The position numbers were made by a program, and so were the translations under genes. Below are positions 16,736 to 24,849 of a DNA stretch of 64,000 nucleotides, piece by piece (the stretch's first letter is position 1; each line of letters begins with the position of its first letter). The stretch is from the NCBI RefSeq assembly GCF_900636825.1, contig NZ_LR134318.1, positions 1,087,501 through 1,151,500 of the forward strand, in the 5' to 3' direction. The DNA is from Pseudomonas fluorescens (GTDB taxonomy: Bacteria > Pseudomonadota > Gammaproteobacteria > Pseudomonadales > Pseudomonadaceae). A model generated the notes under the pieces. That model saw nothing but the letters and a program-made list of their open reading frames with translations. It was not told where the DNA came from and did no database searches.

Positions 16736-17050
16736 TGTAGGAGCTGCCGCAGGCTGCGATCTTTTGATTTTGCTTTTCTTTCCTGTGGGAGCGAGCTTGC
16801 TCCGGGCGGCGATCCGACCAGGGCGGCCTGACAGCCGACCTGCTTTTTTGGATGCAGTCGATCCAAATGTAGGAGCTGCCGCAGGCTGCGATCTTTTGAT
16901 TTTGCTTTTCTTTCCTGTGGGAGCGAGCTTGCTCCGGGCGGCGATCCGACCAGGGCGGCCTGACAGCCGACCTGCTTTTTTGGATGCAGTCGATCCAAAT
17001 GTAGGAGCTGCCGCAGGCTGCGATCTTTTGATTCTGCTTTGCTTTCCTGT
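16736..17050. repeat. 132-base tandem repeat built of two REP classes
   Basis: GTAGGAGCTGCCGCAGGCT recurs three times, and GTGGGAGCGAGCTTGCTCC twice, at 16785 and 16917 (period 132 bases). The unit joins a GATCTTTTGAT-class REP to a GTGGGAGC-class REP with a GCGGCCTGACAGCCGACCTG linker. 132 is a multiple of three, so an artefactual open frame runs through it. Confidence 0.9.
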
Positions 17051-17082
17051 GGAAGCGAGCCTTCGGTGCTCCTCGTTTGAGG

Positions 17083-18051
17083 TCAGTTGGCGATTCTAGC
17101 CCCGGCGAGGCTGTCGCTTAGTTCGTAGGCGGCGAGTTCGGCCTGGTGCGCGGCAAGTATTTCCGGCAGTGATCCACGCAGATACTCGACCCACGTTTTG
17201 ATCTTCGCATCGAGGTATTGCCGCGATGGGTAGATGGCGTAGAGGTTGAGTTCTTGCGAACGGTAGTTGGGCATTACGCGCACCAGCGTGCCGTTGCGCA
17301 GGCCTTCGATGGCGGCGTAGACCGGTAGCACGCCGACGCCCATGCCGCTGGTGATCGCGGTTTTCATTGCATCGGCGGAGTTCACCAGGAACGGCGAGCT
17401 GTTGATGGTGACCATTTCCTGGCCGTCCGGGCCGTCGAAGGCCCATTTCTCCAAGGGGATCACCGGGCTGACCAGGCGCAGGCAGGCATGGTTGAGCAGG
17501 TCGCTGGGTTTCTGTGCTGCGCCGTTGGCTTTGACGTAGGCCGGCGAGGCGCAAACGATGCTGTAGGTGATGCCCAGGCGCTGCGAGACGAAGCCGGAGT
17601 CGGGCAGTTCGCTGGCGAGGACGATGGACACGTCGTAGCCCTCGTCGAGCAGATCCGGCACGCGGTTGGCCAGGGTCAGGTCGAAGGTCACGTCCGGGTG
17701 CGTCTTGCGGTAGCGGGCGATGGCGTCGATGACGAAGTGCTGGCCGATGCCGGTCATGGTGTGCACTTTCAGCTGCCCGGCCGGGCGCGCATGGGCGTCG
17801 CTGGCTTCGGCTTCGGCTTCTTCGACGTAGGCGAGAATCTGCTCGCAACGCAGCAAATAGCGTTTACCGGCTTCGGTCAGGGCGATGCGTCGCGTGGTGC
17901 GATTGAGCAAACGGGTTTGCAGGTGGGCTTCCAGATTGGAGACCGCGCGCGAAACGTTGGCGGTGGTGGTGTCGAGTTGCACGGCGGCCGCGGTGAAGCT
18001 GCCGGCCTCGGCCACACAACTGAAGGCGCGCATGTTTTGCAAAGTGTCCAT
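17083..18051 (-). CDS. LysR-family transcriptional regulator
   Basis: A 322-residue LysR regulator. N-terminal winged helix (FSCVAEAGSFTAAAVQLDTTTANVSRAVSNLE) with the following RLLNRTTRRIALTEAG, then an effector-binding domain (STIV-type SIVCASPAYVKANG, NSADAMKTAITSGMGVGVLP). It diverges from the efflux operon starting at 18330, the arrangement seen with AaeR-like regulators, so control of that operon is a reasonable guess. Confidence 0.9.
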   Translation of the reverse strand: MDTLQNMRAFSCVAEAGSFTAAAVQLDTTTANVSRAVSNLEAHLQTRLLNRTTRRIALTEAGKRYLLRCEQILAYVEEAEAEASDAHARPAGQLKVHTMTGIGQHFVIDAIARYRKTHPDVTFDLTLANRVPDLLDEGYDVSIVLASELPDSGFVSQRLGITYSIVCASPAYVKANGAAQKPSDLLNHACLRLVSPVIPLEKWAFDGPDGQEMVTINSSPFLVNSADAMKTAITSGMGVGVLPVYAAIEGLRNGTLVRVMPNYRSQELNLYAIYPSRQYLDAKIKTWVEYLRGSLPEILAAHQAELAAYELSDSLAGARIAN

Positions 18052-18203
18052 GGGGTGCTCTCAAGGGAGATGGCAAATTGTGACACGAAGTTTCGAAGGC
18101 GAAAGCCCCGACTTAGGGATTATCTCGTTAACCGTAACAAAGATTCACAGAAAACCCAGCTTATCGCCGTAGAGGCAGCTCCATAGAATTGCGCCGCTCC
18201 CTG

Positions 18204-18290
18204 CGTAGGAGCTGCCGAGATCGGCGATCGGTTGATTTTGTTTTAAGGGAAGCAAAATCAAAAGATCGCAGCCTTCGCCAGCTCCTGCAC
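18204..18290. repeat. REPIN upstream of the efflux operon
   Basis: GTAGGAGCTGCCGAGATC on the left and GATCGCAGCCTTCGCCAGCT with CCTGCAC on the right, around a TTTTGTTTTAAGG spacer. It lies 40 bases before the predicted start of the lipoprotein gene. Confidence 0.75.
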
Positions 18291-18329
18291 AAACCACTGG
18301 TTCTTCCCCTATTTCAGGAATTCGCAGCT

Positions 18330-19829
18330 GTGCCGCGTCGCATCAACAGAGCGCTTTTGCCGCTCAGTGTTCTGGTCTTTACCCTGGCTCTCGGCGGCTG
18401 CATCTCAACCCAAGGCATTGCCCCGCACGGCGAGACGCTGGACGCCGACTCATTGGCCACCGACACAGCCATCGCCGACGCCGCCAAGGACGCGCACTGG
18501 CCCACCGCACAATGGTGGCACGCGTTTGGCGATCCGCAGCTCAATCACTGGATCGACCTCGCGGTACAGGGCAGCCCAACGATGGCCATGGCCGCCGCTC
18601 GTGTGCGCCAGGCCAGCGCCATGGCCGGGATTGCCGAGTCGGCCGAATCGTTGCAGATCAATGGCGAGTCGACGCTCAAGCGCCACAACTGGCCGACCGA
18701 TCAGTTCTATGGCCCGGGCGATCTGGCCAATACCACCACCTGGGACAACAACGCCGCACTCGGCTTCAGTTACGCCCTCGACTTGTGGGGGCGCGAGCGC
18801 AATGCCAGCGAACGGGCGGTGGATCTGGCGCACCTGAGCGCGGCCGAAGCGCGGCTGGCGCAGTTGGAATTGCAGAGCAACATCGTTCGCGCTTACATCG
18901 AACTGTCGCTGCATTACGCTCAGCGCGACATTGTCGTGGCGACGCTGAAGCAGCAGGAGCAGATTCTCGATCTGGCGCAAAAACGTCTGGACGGCGGCAT
19001 CGGTACGCATTTCGAAGTCAGCCAGGCGCAAACCCCGCTGCCGGAAACCCATCGGCAACTCGATGCACTGGACGAAGAAATTGCCCTCAGTCGCAATCAG
19101 ATCGCCGCGCTGGCGGGCAAAGGCCCGGGCGCGGGCGCGCAATTGCAGCGTCCGACTTTGTCGCTTGGTGCGGCGCTGAAACTGCCGTCGGCCTTGCCGG
19201 CGCAATTGCTCGGCCAACGCCCGGACGTGGTTGCCAGCCGCTGGCAGGTGGCCGCGCAGGCTCGCGGGATCGATGTGGCCCACGCCGGTTTCTATCCCAA
19301 TGTCGATCTGGTCGGCAGTCTCGGCTACATGGCCACCGGCGGTGGCGCGCTGGAGTTTTTGACCGGCAGAAAACTCAATTACAACGTCGGACCGGCGATC
19401 TCGCTGCCGATCTTCGACGGCGGACGGTTGCGCTCCCAACTCGGTGAGGCGTCTGCCGGTTACGACATTGCCGTGGCGCATTACAACCAAACGTTGATCC
19501 ATGCGCTGAAAGACATTTCCGATCAGTTGATCCGGCGCGAGTCGATGGACAAGCAGCAGCAGTTTGCCGCTGAGTCAGTCGCTACCGCACAAAAAACCTA
19601 CGACATCGCGATGATCGCCTACCAACGCGGATTGACCGATTACCTCAACGTGCTGAATGCGCAGACGCTGTTGTTCAAGCAGCAACAGGTGCAACAGCAA
19701 GTGCAGGCGGCGCGCCTCAGTGCGCATGCCCGACTGGTGACCGCATTGGGCGGCGGCCTCGGCGCCGGTCGCGACATGCCGACCGCCGCGCAAACTCAAG
19801 CTCCGCAAATCCCGGCGCTGCTGCGTTGA
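18330..19829 (+). CDS. Outer-membrane efflux lipoprotein, OprM/NodT family
   Basis: A 499-residue TolC-like channel of tripartite efflux pumps. The GTG at 18330 is chosen as start: it has AGGA about 11 bases upstream and gives a clean lipoprotein signal with lipobox L-G-G-C (C24). The open frame upstream is REPIN sequence. Two repeated OEP halves are visible, with ALDLWGRERNASERAVDLA and the family landmark LPAQLLGQRPDVVASRWQVA, then FYPNVDLVGSLGY and LPIFDGGRLRSQL. It leads an operon with a FUSC pump, DUF1656 and an HlyD adaptor; a REPIN lies between it and the FUSC gene. Confidence 0.9.
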   Translation: MPRRINRALLPLSVLVFTLALGGCISTQGIAPHGETLDADSLATDTAIADAAKDAHWPTAQWWHAFGDPQLNHWIDLAVQGSPTMAMAAARVRQASAMAGIAESAESLQINGESTLKRHNWPTDQFYGPGDLANTTTWDNNAALGFSYALDLWGRERNASERAVDLAHLSAAEARLAQLELQSNIVRAYIELSLHYAQRDIVVATLKQQEQILDLAQKRLDGGIGTHFEVSQAQTPLPETHRQLDALDEEIALSRNQIAALAGKGPGAGAQLQRPTLSLGAALKLPSALPAQLLGQRPDVVASRWQVAAQARGIDVAHAGFYPNVDLVGSLGYMATGGGALEFLTGRKLNYNVGPAISLPIFDGGRLRSQLGEASAGYDIAVAHYNQTLIHALKDISDQLIRRESMDKQQQFAAESVATAQKTYDIAMIAYQRGLTDYLNVLNAQTLLFKQQQVQQQVQAARLSAHARLVTALGGGLGAGRDMPTAAQTQAPQIPALLR

Positions 19830-19843
19830 ACACAGCATCCATT

Positions 19844-19932
19844 GTGGGAGCGAGCCTGCTCGCGAAGAGGACGTACCAGTCAATGAACATCTTGCCTGAC
19901 ACACCGCTTTCGCGAGCAGGCTCGCTCCCACA
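19844..19932. repeat. REPIN of the GTGGGAGCGAGCCTGCTCGCGA class
   Basis: GTGGGAGCGAGCCTGCTCGC and its inverse GCGAGCAGGCTCGCTCCCAC enclose about 45 bases. Textbook REP doublet, inside the efflux operon between the lipoprotein and FUSC genes. Confidence 0.92.
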
Positions 19933-19968
19933 GGTTCCGAATCCGGATCGAATGCCTGAGTATTTTCA

Positions 19969-22161
19969 ATGACCTCTTTGCCCGCCCCTCTGCGCTGGCT
20001 CTACTCCCTGGAATGGCGCCGGGGTTTTTTCGACTGGGCGCGCAGCGATGGCGTGACCTGGGTCTATATCTTCAAGGTGTTGCTCGCGGCATTCCTCACT
20101 CTGTGGCTGGCCATGCGTCTGGAATTGCCGCAGCCGCGCACGGCGATGATCACGGTGTTCATCGTCATGCAGCCGCAAAGCGGCCAAGTGTTCGCCAAGA
20201 GTTTCTATCGCTTCCTCGGCACGCTGGCCGGGTCGGCGATGATGGTCACGCTGATCGCTTTGTTCGCGCAAAACACCGAGCTGTTCCTCGGTTCGCTGGC
20301 GATCTGGGTCGGGATCTGCTCGGCCGGGGCCGCGCGTTGCCGGAACTTCCGCGCCTACGGATTCGTCCTGGCCGGCTACACCGCCGCGATGGTCGGTTTA
20401 CCAGCGCTGGCGCATCCTGACGGTGCATTCATGGCAGCGGTGTGGCGGGTGCTGGAAATCTCGTTGGGCATTCTCTGTTCGACGTTGGTCAGCGCGGCGA
20501 TTCTGCCGCAAACCGCCAGCGCGGCGATGCGCAACGCCTTGTACCAGCGCTTCGGTGTCTTCGCCCTGTTCGTCACCGATGGCTTGCGCGGGCGCAGCCA
20601 AGCCGAGGCGTTCGAGGCGAGCAACGTGCGTTTCATCGCCGAAGCGGTGGGGCTGGAAGGCTTGCGCAGTGTGACGGTTTTCGAAGACCCGCACATGCGT
20701 CGGCGCAATGGGCGCCTGAGTCGTTTGAACAGCGAGTTCATGGGCATCACCACGCGATTCAACGCTCTGCATCAGTTGCTCGAACGCCTGCGCGGCCATG
20801 GCGAAGAACATGTCGTTGCGGCGATCAAACCGGGGTTGCAGGATCTTGCTGAAGTGCTCGACGGCTTCAGTGGACGCGCCCTGACCAGCCCGGACGCCGC
20901 GCGTTTGGCCACAGCCCTTGCGATTTACAAGGAAGGCTTGCCGACGCGGGTGCGCACCTTGCGTGGAATCTTTCAGGAAACCGATCCGAGCGACGCCGAG
21001 CAACTGGATTTTCATACCGCGTACGAGTTGCTTTATCGCTTCGTCGACGACCTCCACAGTTACGCACAAACCCACGCTTCGCTGGCCGATCATCGTCACG
21101 AACGTGAGCGCTGGGACGAACCGTTCACCCCGCAAACCAACTGGTGGGCGGCTGCCGCTTCTGGCATTCGTGCCGCGTTTATCCTCGCCGTATTGGGCAG
21201 CTATTGGGTCGCGACCGCATGGCCGAGCGGGGCGACCATGACCCTGATCGCTGCCGCCACGGTGGGCCTGTCCGCCGCCACGCCGAACCCGAAACGCATG
21301 GCGTTTCAGATGGCCTGCGGGACTTTTCTCGGTGCGCTGATCGGCTTCGTCGAGATGTTTTTCATCTTCCCGTGGATCGATGGCTTCCCCTTGCTCTGCG
21401 TGATGCTCGCGCCGGTGATCGTCCTCGGTTCGTTCCTCACGTCGCGCCCGCAATACGCCGGCGTCGGCCTCGGGTTACTGATCTTTTTCAGTACCGGTTC
21501 GGTGCCGGACAACCTCACGATCTACAACCCCTACACCTTCATCAACGACTACATCGCCATGGTCATGGGCATGCTGGTTTGCGCCGCTGCGGGAGCGATC
21601 ATTCTGCCGCCCAACAGTCGATGGTTATGGCAGCGTCTGGAGCAGGATTTGCGCGGCCAGGTGGTCTACGCGATCAGCGGCAAACTCAAGGGCCTGGCGT
21701 CGAGTTTCGAAAGCCGCACCCGCGACTTGCTGCATCAGGCTTACGGCCTCGCCGCCGGGCAGCCGATGGTGCAAAAGAGCCTGCTGCGCTGGATGTTCGT
21801 GGTGCTTGAAGTCGGCCACGCGATCATCGAGTTGCGCAAAGAACAGGCGATTCTGCCGGTGCACCCGGCCTATGCCGAATCGCAGCCGTGGCGCCAGGCG
21901 ATCCGCGTGATGGGCCGCGCGCTGGTGCGGCTGTTTCTGCAACCGAATGCAAGCAATCTGGAACGCGCGCTGGTCGCGGTCGATCACGCCATCAGCCGCG
22001 TCGCCGCTACCGATGAACCGTTCGCCCCGCACTTCGATACCTCGGCATTGCGGCGGGTGAAAAGCTACTTGCACTTCATCCGCACCTCGCTGCTCGACCC
22101 GCAATCACCACTCGCTGCCTACGCCGTTGCCCAGCCCGAAGGACTCACTCATGCCTCGTGA
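19969..22161 (+). CDS. FUSC-family efflux protein (AaeB-like)
   Basis: A 730-residue inner-membrane transporter. Two clusters of hydrophobic segments (about residues 30-180 and 395-545) flank a large cytoplasmic domain, as in AaeB/fusaric-acid-resistance pumps. Typical segments are PRTAMITVFIVMQPQSGQVFAKSFYRFLGTLAG and, in the second half, LIAAATVGLSAATPNPKRMAF. Its gene overlaps DUF1656 by 11 bases. Substrate probably an aromatic or hydrophobic weak acid, by family. Confidence 0.88.
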   Translation: MTSLPAPLRWLYSLEWRRGFFDWARSDGVTWVYIFKVLLAAFLTLWLAMRLELPQPRTAMITVFIVMQPQSGQVFAKSFYRFLGTLAGSAMMVTLIALFAQNTELFLGSLAIWVGICSAGAARCRNFRAYGFVLAGYTAAMVGLPALAHPDGAFMAAVWRVLEISLGILCSTLVSAAILPQTASAAMRNALYQRFGVFALFVTDGLRGRSQAEAFEASNVRFIAEAVGLEGLRSVTVFEDPHMRRRNGRLSRLNSEFMGITTRFNALHQLLERLRGHGEEHVVAAIKPGLQDLAEVLDGFSGRALTSPDAARLATALAIYKEGLPTRVRTLRGIFQETDPSDAEQLDFHTAYELLYRFVDDLHSYAQTHASLADHRHERERWDEPFTPQTNWWAAAASGIRAAFILAVLGSYWVATAWPSGATMTLIAAATVGLSAATPNPKRMAFQMACGTFLGALIGFVEMFFIFPWIDGFPLLCVMLAPVIVLGSFLTSRPQYAGVGLGLLIFFSTGSVPDNLTIYNPYTFINDYIAMVMGMLVCAAAGAIILPPNSRWLWQRLEQDLRGQVVYAISGKLKGLASSFESRTRDLLHQAYGLAAGQPMVQKSLLRWMFVVLEVGHAIIELRKEQAILPVHPAYAESQPWRQAIRVMGRALVRLFLQPNASNLERALVAVDHAISRVAATDEPFAPHFDTSALRRVKSYLHFIRTSLLDPQSPLAAYAVAQPEGLTHAS

Positions 22162-22351
22162 AATCGCTTTCCATGGCGTGTACATGCCGACCATGACCCT
22201 GATGTTTTTCCTCGCTGCCGCCCTGGCCTGGGCGCTGGACCGGTTTCTCTCCGGGCTGGATCTGTATCGCTTCTTCTGGCATCCGGCGCTGCTGCGTCTG
22301 AGCCTGTTTACCTGTCTGTTCGGCGCCATGGCGCTGACTGTCTATCAATGA
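22151..22351 (+). CDS. DUF1656 small membrane protein (AaeX-like)
   Basis: A 66-residue protein with two membrane segments, starting MPREIAFHGVYMPTMTLMFF, typical of the DUF1656 subunit that accompanies FUSC pumps. AAGGA lies about 8 bases before the ATG at 22151; this start overlaps the FUSC stop by 11 bases. Its role in the pump is not established. Confidence 0.85.
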   Translation: MPREIAFHGVYMPTMTLMFFLAAALAWALDRFLSGLDLYRFFWHPALLRLSLFTCLFGAMALTVYQ

Positions 22352-22376
22352 CGATTCGTCTCTAAAGAAGGCTCTG

Positions 22377-23243
22377 ATGAAAAAGTTTTTCAGCCTGCTC
22401 GCGACCCTGTTGGTGCTGGCCATCGCAATGTGGATCGGTCGGACATTGTGGGTGCATTACATGGACACGCCGTGGACTCGCGACGGTCGCGTCCGCGCCG
22501 ATATCATCAACGTCGCCGCCGATGTCACCGGCGAAGTGATCGATGTGCCGGTGCGCGATAACCAGTTGGTGAAGAAGGGTGATTTGCTGATGCAGATCGA
22601 TCCGGAGCATTACCGCATTGCCGTCAAACAGGCGCAGTCGCTGGTTGCCGCGCGCAAGTCGACCTGGGAGATGCGCAAGGTCAACGCCCATCGCCGCGCA
22701 GATCTGGACAATCTGGTGATCTCCAGGGAAAACCGTGATGACGCCAGCAACATCGCTGACGCAGCGCTGGCCGATTATCAACATGCGCAAGCGCAACTGG
22801 AAGCGGCCGAACTCAATCTCAAACGCACCGCAGTCCGCGCGGCGGTGGATGGTTATGTGACCAACCTCAACGTGCATCGCGGTGATTACGCGCGCATCGG
22901 CGAGGCGAAGATGGCTGTGGTCGACATGAACTCGTTCTGGGTTTACGGCTTCTTCGAAGAGACCAAATTGCCCCACGTGCACGTCGGTGACGCCGCCGAG
23001 ATGCAGCTGATGAGCGGCGAAGTGCTCAAGGGCCATGTGGAAAGCATCTCGCGCGGCATCTACGACCGCGACAACCCGGAAAGCCGTGAGCTGATCGCCG
23101 ATGTAAACCCGACCTTCAACTGGGTGCGCTTGGCGCAGCGAGTGCCGGTGCGCATTCATATCGATGAAGTGCCGGAAGGTGTCTTGCTGGCGGCGGGGAT
23201 TACCTGCACGGTGGTAGTGAACAGGGCTGATGCGAACCTCTGA
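22377..23243 (+). CDS. HlyD-family membrane-fusion protein (AaeA-like)
   Basis: A 288-residue periplasmic adaptor anchored by one N-terminal segment (about residues 4-22). Lipoyl/barrel-sandwich half DVTGEVIDVPVRDNQLVKKGDLLMQIDPEHY, a coiled-coil hairpin over about residues 75-145, then the second lipoyl half (VRAAVDGYVTNLNVHRGDYA) and a beta-barrel with VVDMNSFWVYGFFEETKLPHV. It would bridge the FUSC pump to the OprM-like lipoprotein encoded first in the operon. Confidence 0.9.
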   Translation: MKKFFSLLATLLVLAIAMWIGRTLWVHYMDTPWTRDGRVRADIINVAADVTGEVIDVPVRDNQLVKKGDLLMQIDPEHYRIAVKQAQSLVAARKSTWEMRKVNAHRRADLDNLVISRENRDDASNIADAALADYQHAQAQLEAAELNLKRTAVRAAVDGYVTNLNVHRGDYARIGEAKMAVVDMNSFWVYGFFEETKLPHVHVGDAAEMQLMSGEVLKGHVESISRGIYDRDNPESRELIADVNPTFNWVRLAQRVPVRIHIDEVPEGVLLAAGITCTVVVNRADANL

Positions 23244-23259
23244 CAGACCGAGTCGTCCG

Positions 23260-23341
23260 CAATCGCCAGCAGGGCTGGCTCCCACATTGGATCTCTGAGA
23301 CGCTGAAATCCCCTGTGGGAGCCAGCCCTGCTGGCGATTGC
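23260..23341. repeat. REPIN closing the efflux operon
   Basis: AATCGCCAGCAGGGCTGGCT and its inverse AGCCAGCCCTGCTGGCGATT, with CCCACA/TGTGGG cores, around a 30-base centre. It lies between convergent genes and may act as transcript 3' end. Confidence 0.9.
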
Positions 23342-23353
23342 TGGCGACTCGGT

Positions 23354-24178
23354 CTATAGCTGCCCACCCAAGCCGAAGCGCTTCATCAAAGTCGATTCCA
23401 GCAAACCCTTGGGCAGCAACGCCGCCAGCAACGGCAACGCTCGACTGCCGTTACCAATGCGCACCAGCCGTGGCGGCGAGCTCCGTTGTACGGCTTTCAA
23501 CAACTCAGCCGCAAACTCACTGGCCGGCGTCGGCTTGTCCTGTGACGCCTTGGCCCTGGCGCGGATGCCTTCGCGCAGCGGAAACCACGGCGATTGCTCA
23601 TTGATCAATTGCTCGGCCTCATGCCCGGCATTCCTGGCGAAGCTCGATTGAATCGCCCCCGGTTGCACCTCCATCACACGGATACCGAACGGCGCCAGTT
23701 CCATGCGCAAGGCATCGCTCAAGGCATGTACCGCAGCTTTCGACGCGCAATAGGCGCCGGCGAACGGCGTGACCAGCACGCCGGACACACTGCCGATATT
23801 CACCACCAGACCCTTGGCCCGTCGCAGCGCTGGAAACAAGGCGCGAGTGACGCCGACGATGGAAAACACGTTGGTTTCAAATTGCCGTTGCATGGCAGGA
23901 ACGCCTCCGTCGAGCAGCGGCCCCATCGCGCCGTACCCGGCGTTGTTGATCAGCACATCGAGGCCGCCGTGTTGCTGGTGGATCCGCTCAGCGAGTTGCT
24001 CCAGCGCCGCGCTGTCATTGACGTCGAGTTGCACGGCGGTAAACCCGGCAGAGGCCAGCATCGCCACATCTTCAGGCCTGCGCGCACTGGCCCAGACTTC
24101 ATATCCCGCCGTTTTCAACGCATCGGCGAGGGCGCGGCCGATGCCGCTGGAACATCCGGTAATCAACGCAACGGGCAT
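23354..24178 (-). CDS. Short-chain dehydrogenase/reductase
   Basis: A 274-residue classical SDR. Cofactor motif TGCSSGIG (residues 7-14), NNAG (78-81), catalytic serine near 130-132 and YCASK (Y143, K147). An arginine pair RR at 33-34 after the second strand favours NADP. The C-terminal region beyond the Rossmann fold is hydrophobic. Substrate unknown. The next gene on the same strand begins 36 bases further on, so they may be cotranscribed. Confidence 0.88.
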   Translation of the reverse strand: MPVALITGCSSGIGRALADALKTAGYEVWASARRPEDVAMLASAGFTAVQLDVNDSAALEQLAERIHQQHGGLDVLINNAGYGAMGPLLDGGVPAMQRQFETNVFSIVGVTRALFPALRRAKGLVVNIGSVSGVLVTPFAGAYCASKAAVHALSDALRMELAPFGIRVMEVQPGAIQSSFARNAGHEAEQLINEQSPWFPLREGIRARAKASQDKPTPASEFAAELLKAVQRSSPPRLVRIGNGSRALPLLAALLPKGLLESTLMKRFGLGGQL

Positions 24179-24214
24179 GGCGCATTCCTTGTGCAGCAGG
24201 AGAGGAAAAGAAGA

Positions 24215-24679
24215 TCAGTCAGAGAAACTACCCTGCAGGCGCTCGGCGCGGAACTCCAGGGTTTGCGGACGATAACCGGGACGCAGCGGCGGCAGCGGCA
24301 GGCAGTCTTGCCACTCGGCGCCGGCCTGCAATTCACCGGGGCCGCGATAGCGCGGGGCAGTGTATTGATTGTCGGCCAGGTTGACCGTATCGCCCGGCGC
24401 ATAGGCGGCGATGCGCCAACGCAGTTCGGTCAGCGGCACATCGTTGCCGTTGTTCATTTTCAATTGCAGTGGACGGTCGGCCGGGCATTGCTCGGGAGCG
24501 TAGGCAATGCGCAATTCCAGGCGTGCCAGTTGCTTGATCTCGCGGTTGTCCAGCCACACCACCCACATTGCCACAAAGCCCAGGCCGACTGCCGCCGCTA
24601 CCGACACCGGCAAGGCCTTGGCCGGATAGCGCAGCAACAGGATCAGCCAGGTGATGACCAGCAGGATGCCGATGAACAT
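24215..24679 (-). CDS. Hypothetical membrane protein
   Basis: A 154-residue protein with two N-terminal membrane segments (about 2-17 and 24-44) and a soluble C-terminal part of mainly beta character, containing two cysteines (in EQCPADRP and WQDCLPLPP). I do not recognise the family; a Pseudomonas-restricted protein is likely. It is 36 bases upstream of the SDR gene and divergent from the RHS gene, so it may share regulation with either. Confidence 0.6.
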   Translation of the reverse strand: MFIGILLVITWLILLLRYPAKALPVSVAAAVGLGFVAMWVVWLDNREIKQLARLELRIAYAPEQCPADRPLQLKMNNGNDVPLTELRWRIAAYAPGDTVNLADNQYTAPRYRGPGELQAGAEWQDCLPLPPLRPGYRPQTLEFRAERLQGSFSD

Positions 24680-24849
24680 GTTGGAACACTCCTTGAGTTC
24701 GTGCGCTTCATCCTACCGAAGGATGCCGGCGAAGGACATTTATCAGGCACGTGAATGCACCGTTGGTCGGAACTGTAATTTCTGACAGTTGGCACAGCGC
24801 TGCCTGCTTGTTCAGATGGCTGCGAGCACCAATGGAAGTGGTCCGAATC

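Noticed and set aside
16736..17050. Possible CRISPR array
   Set aside because: Units are 132 bases with no unique spacers; each is a composite of known REP sequences.
16296..17099. A 267-codon open frame across the repeat region
   Set aside because: It is made of the REP tandem array and palindromic element; the apparent internal protein repeat arises because the array period (132) is divisible by three.
18189..18329. Longer N-terminus for the efflux lipoprotein
   Set aside because: The added codons are REPIN sequence and would put 47 residues before a perfect lipoprotein signal that has its own start and AGGA site.
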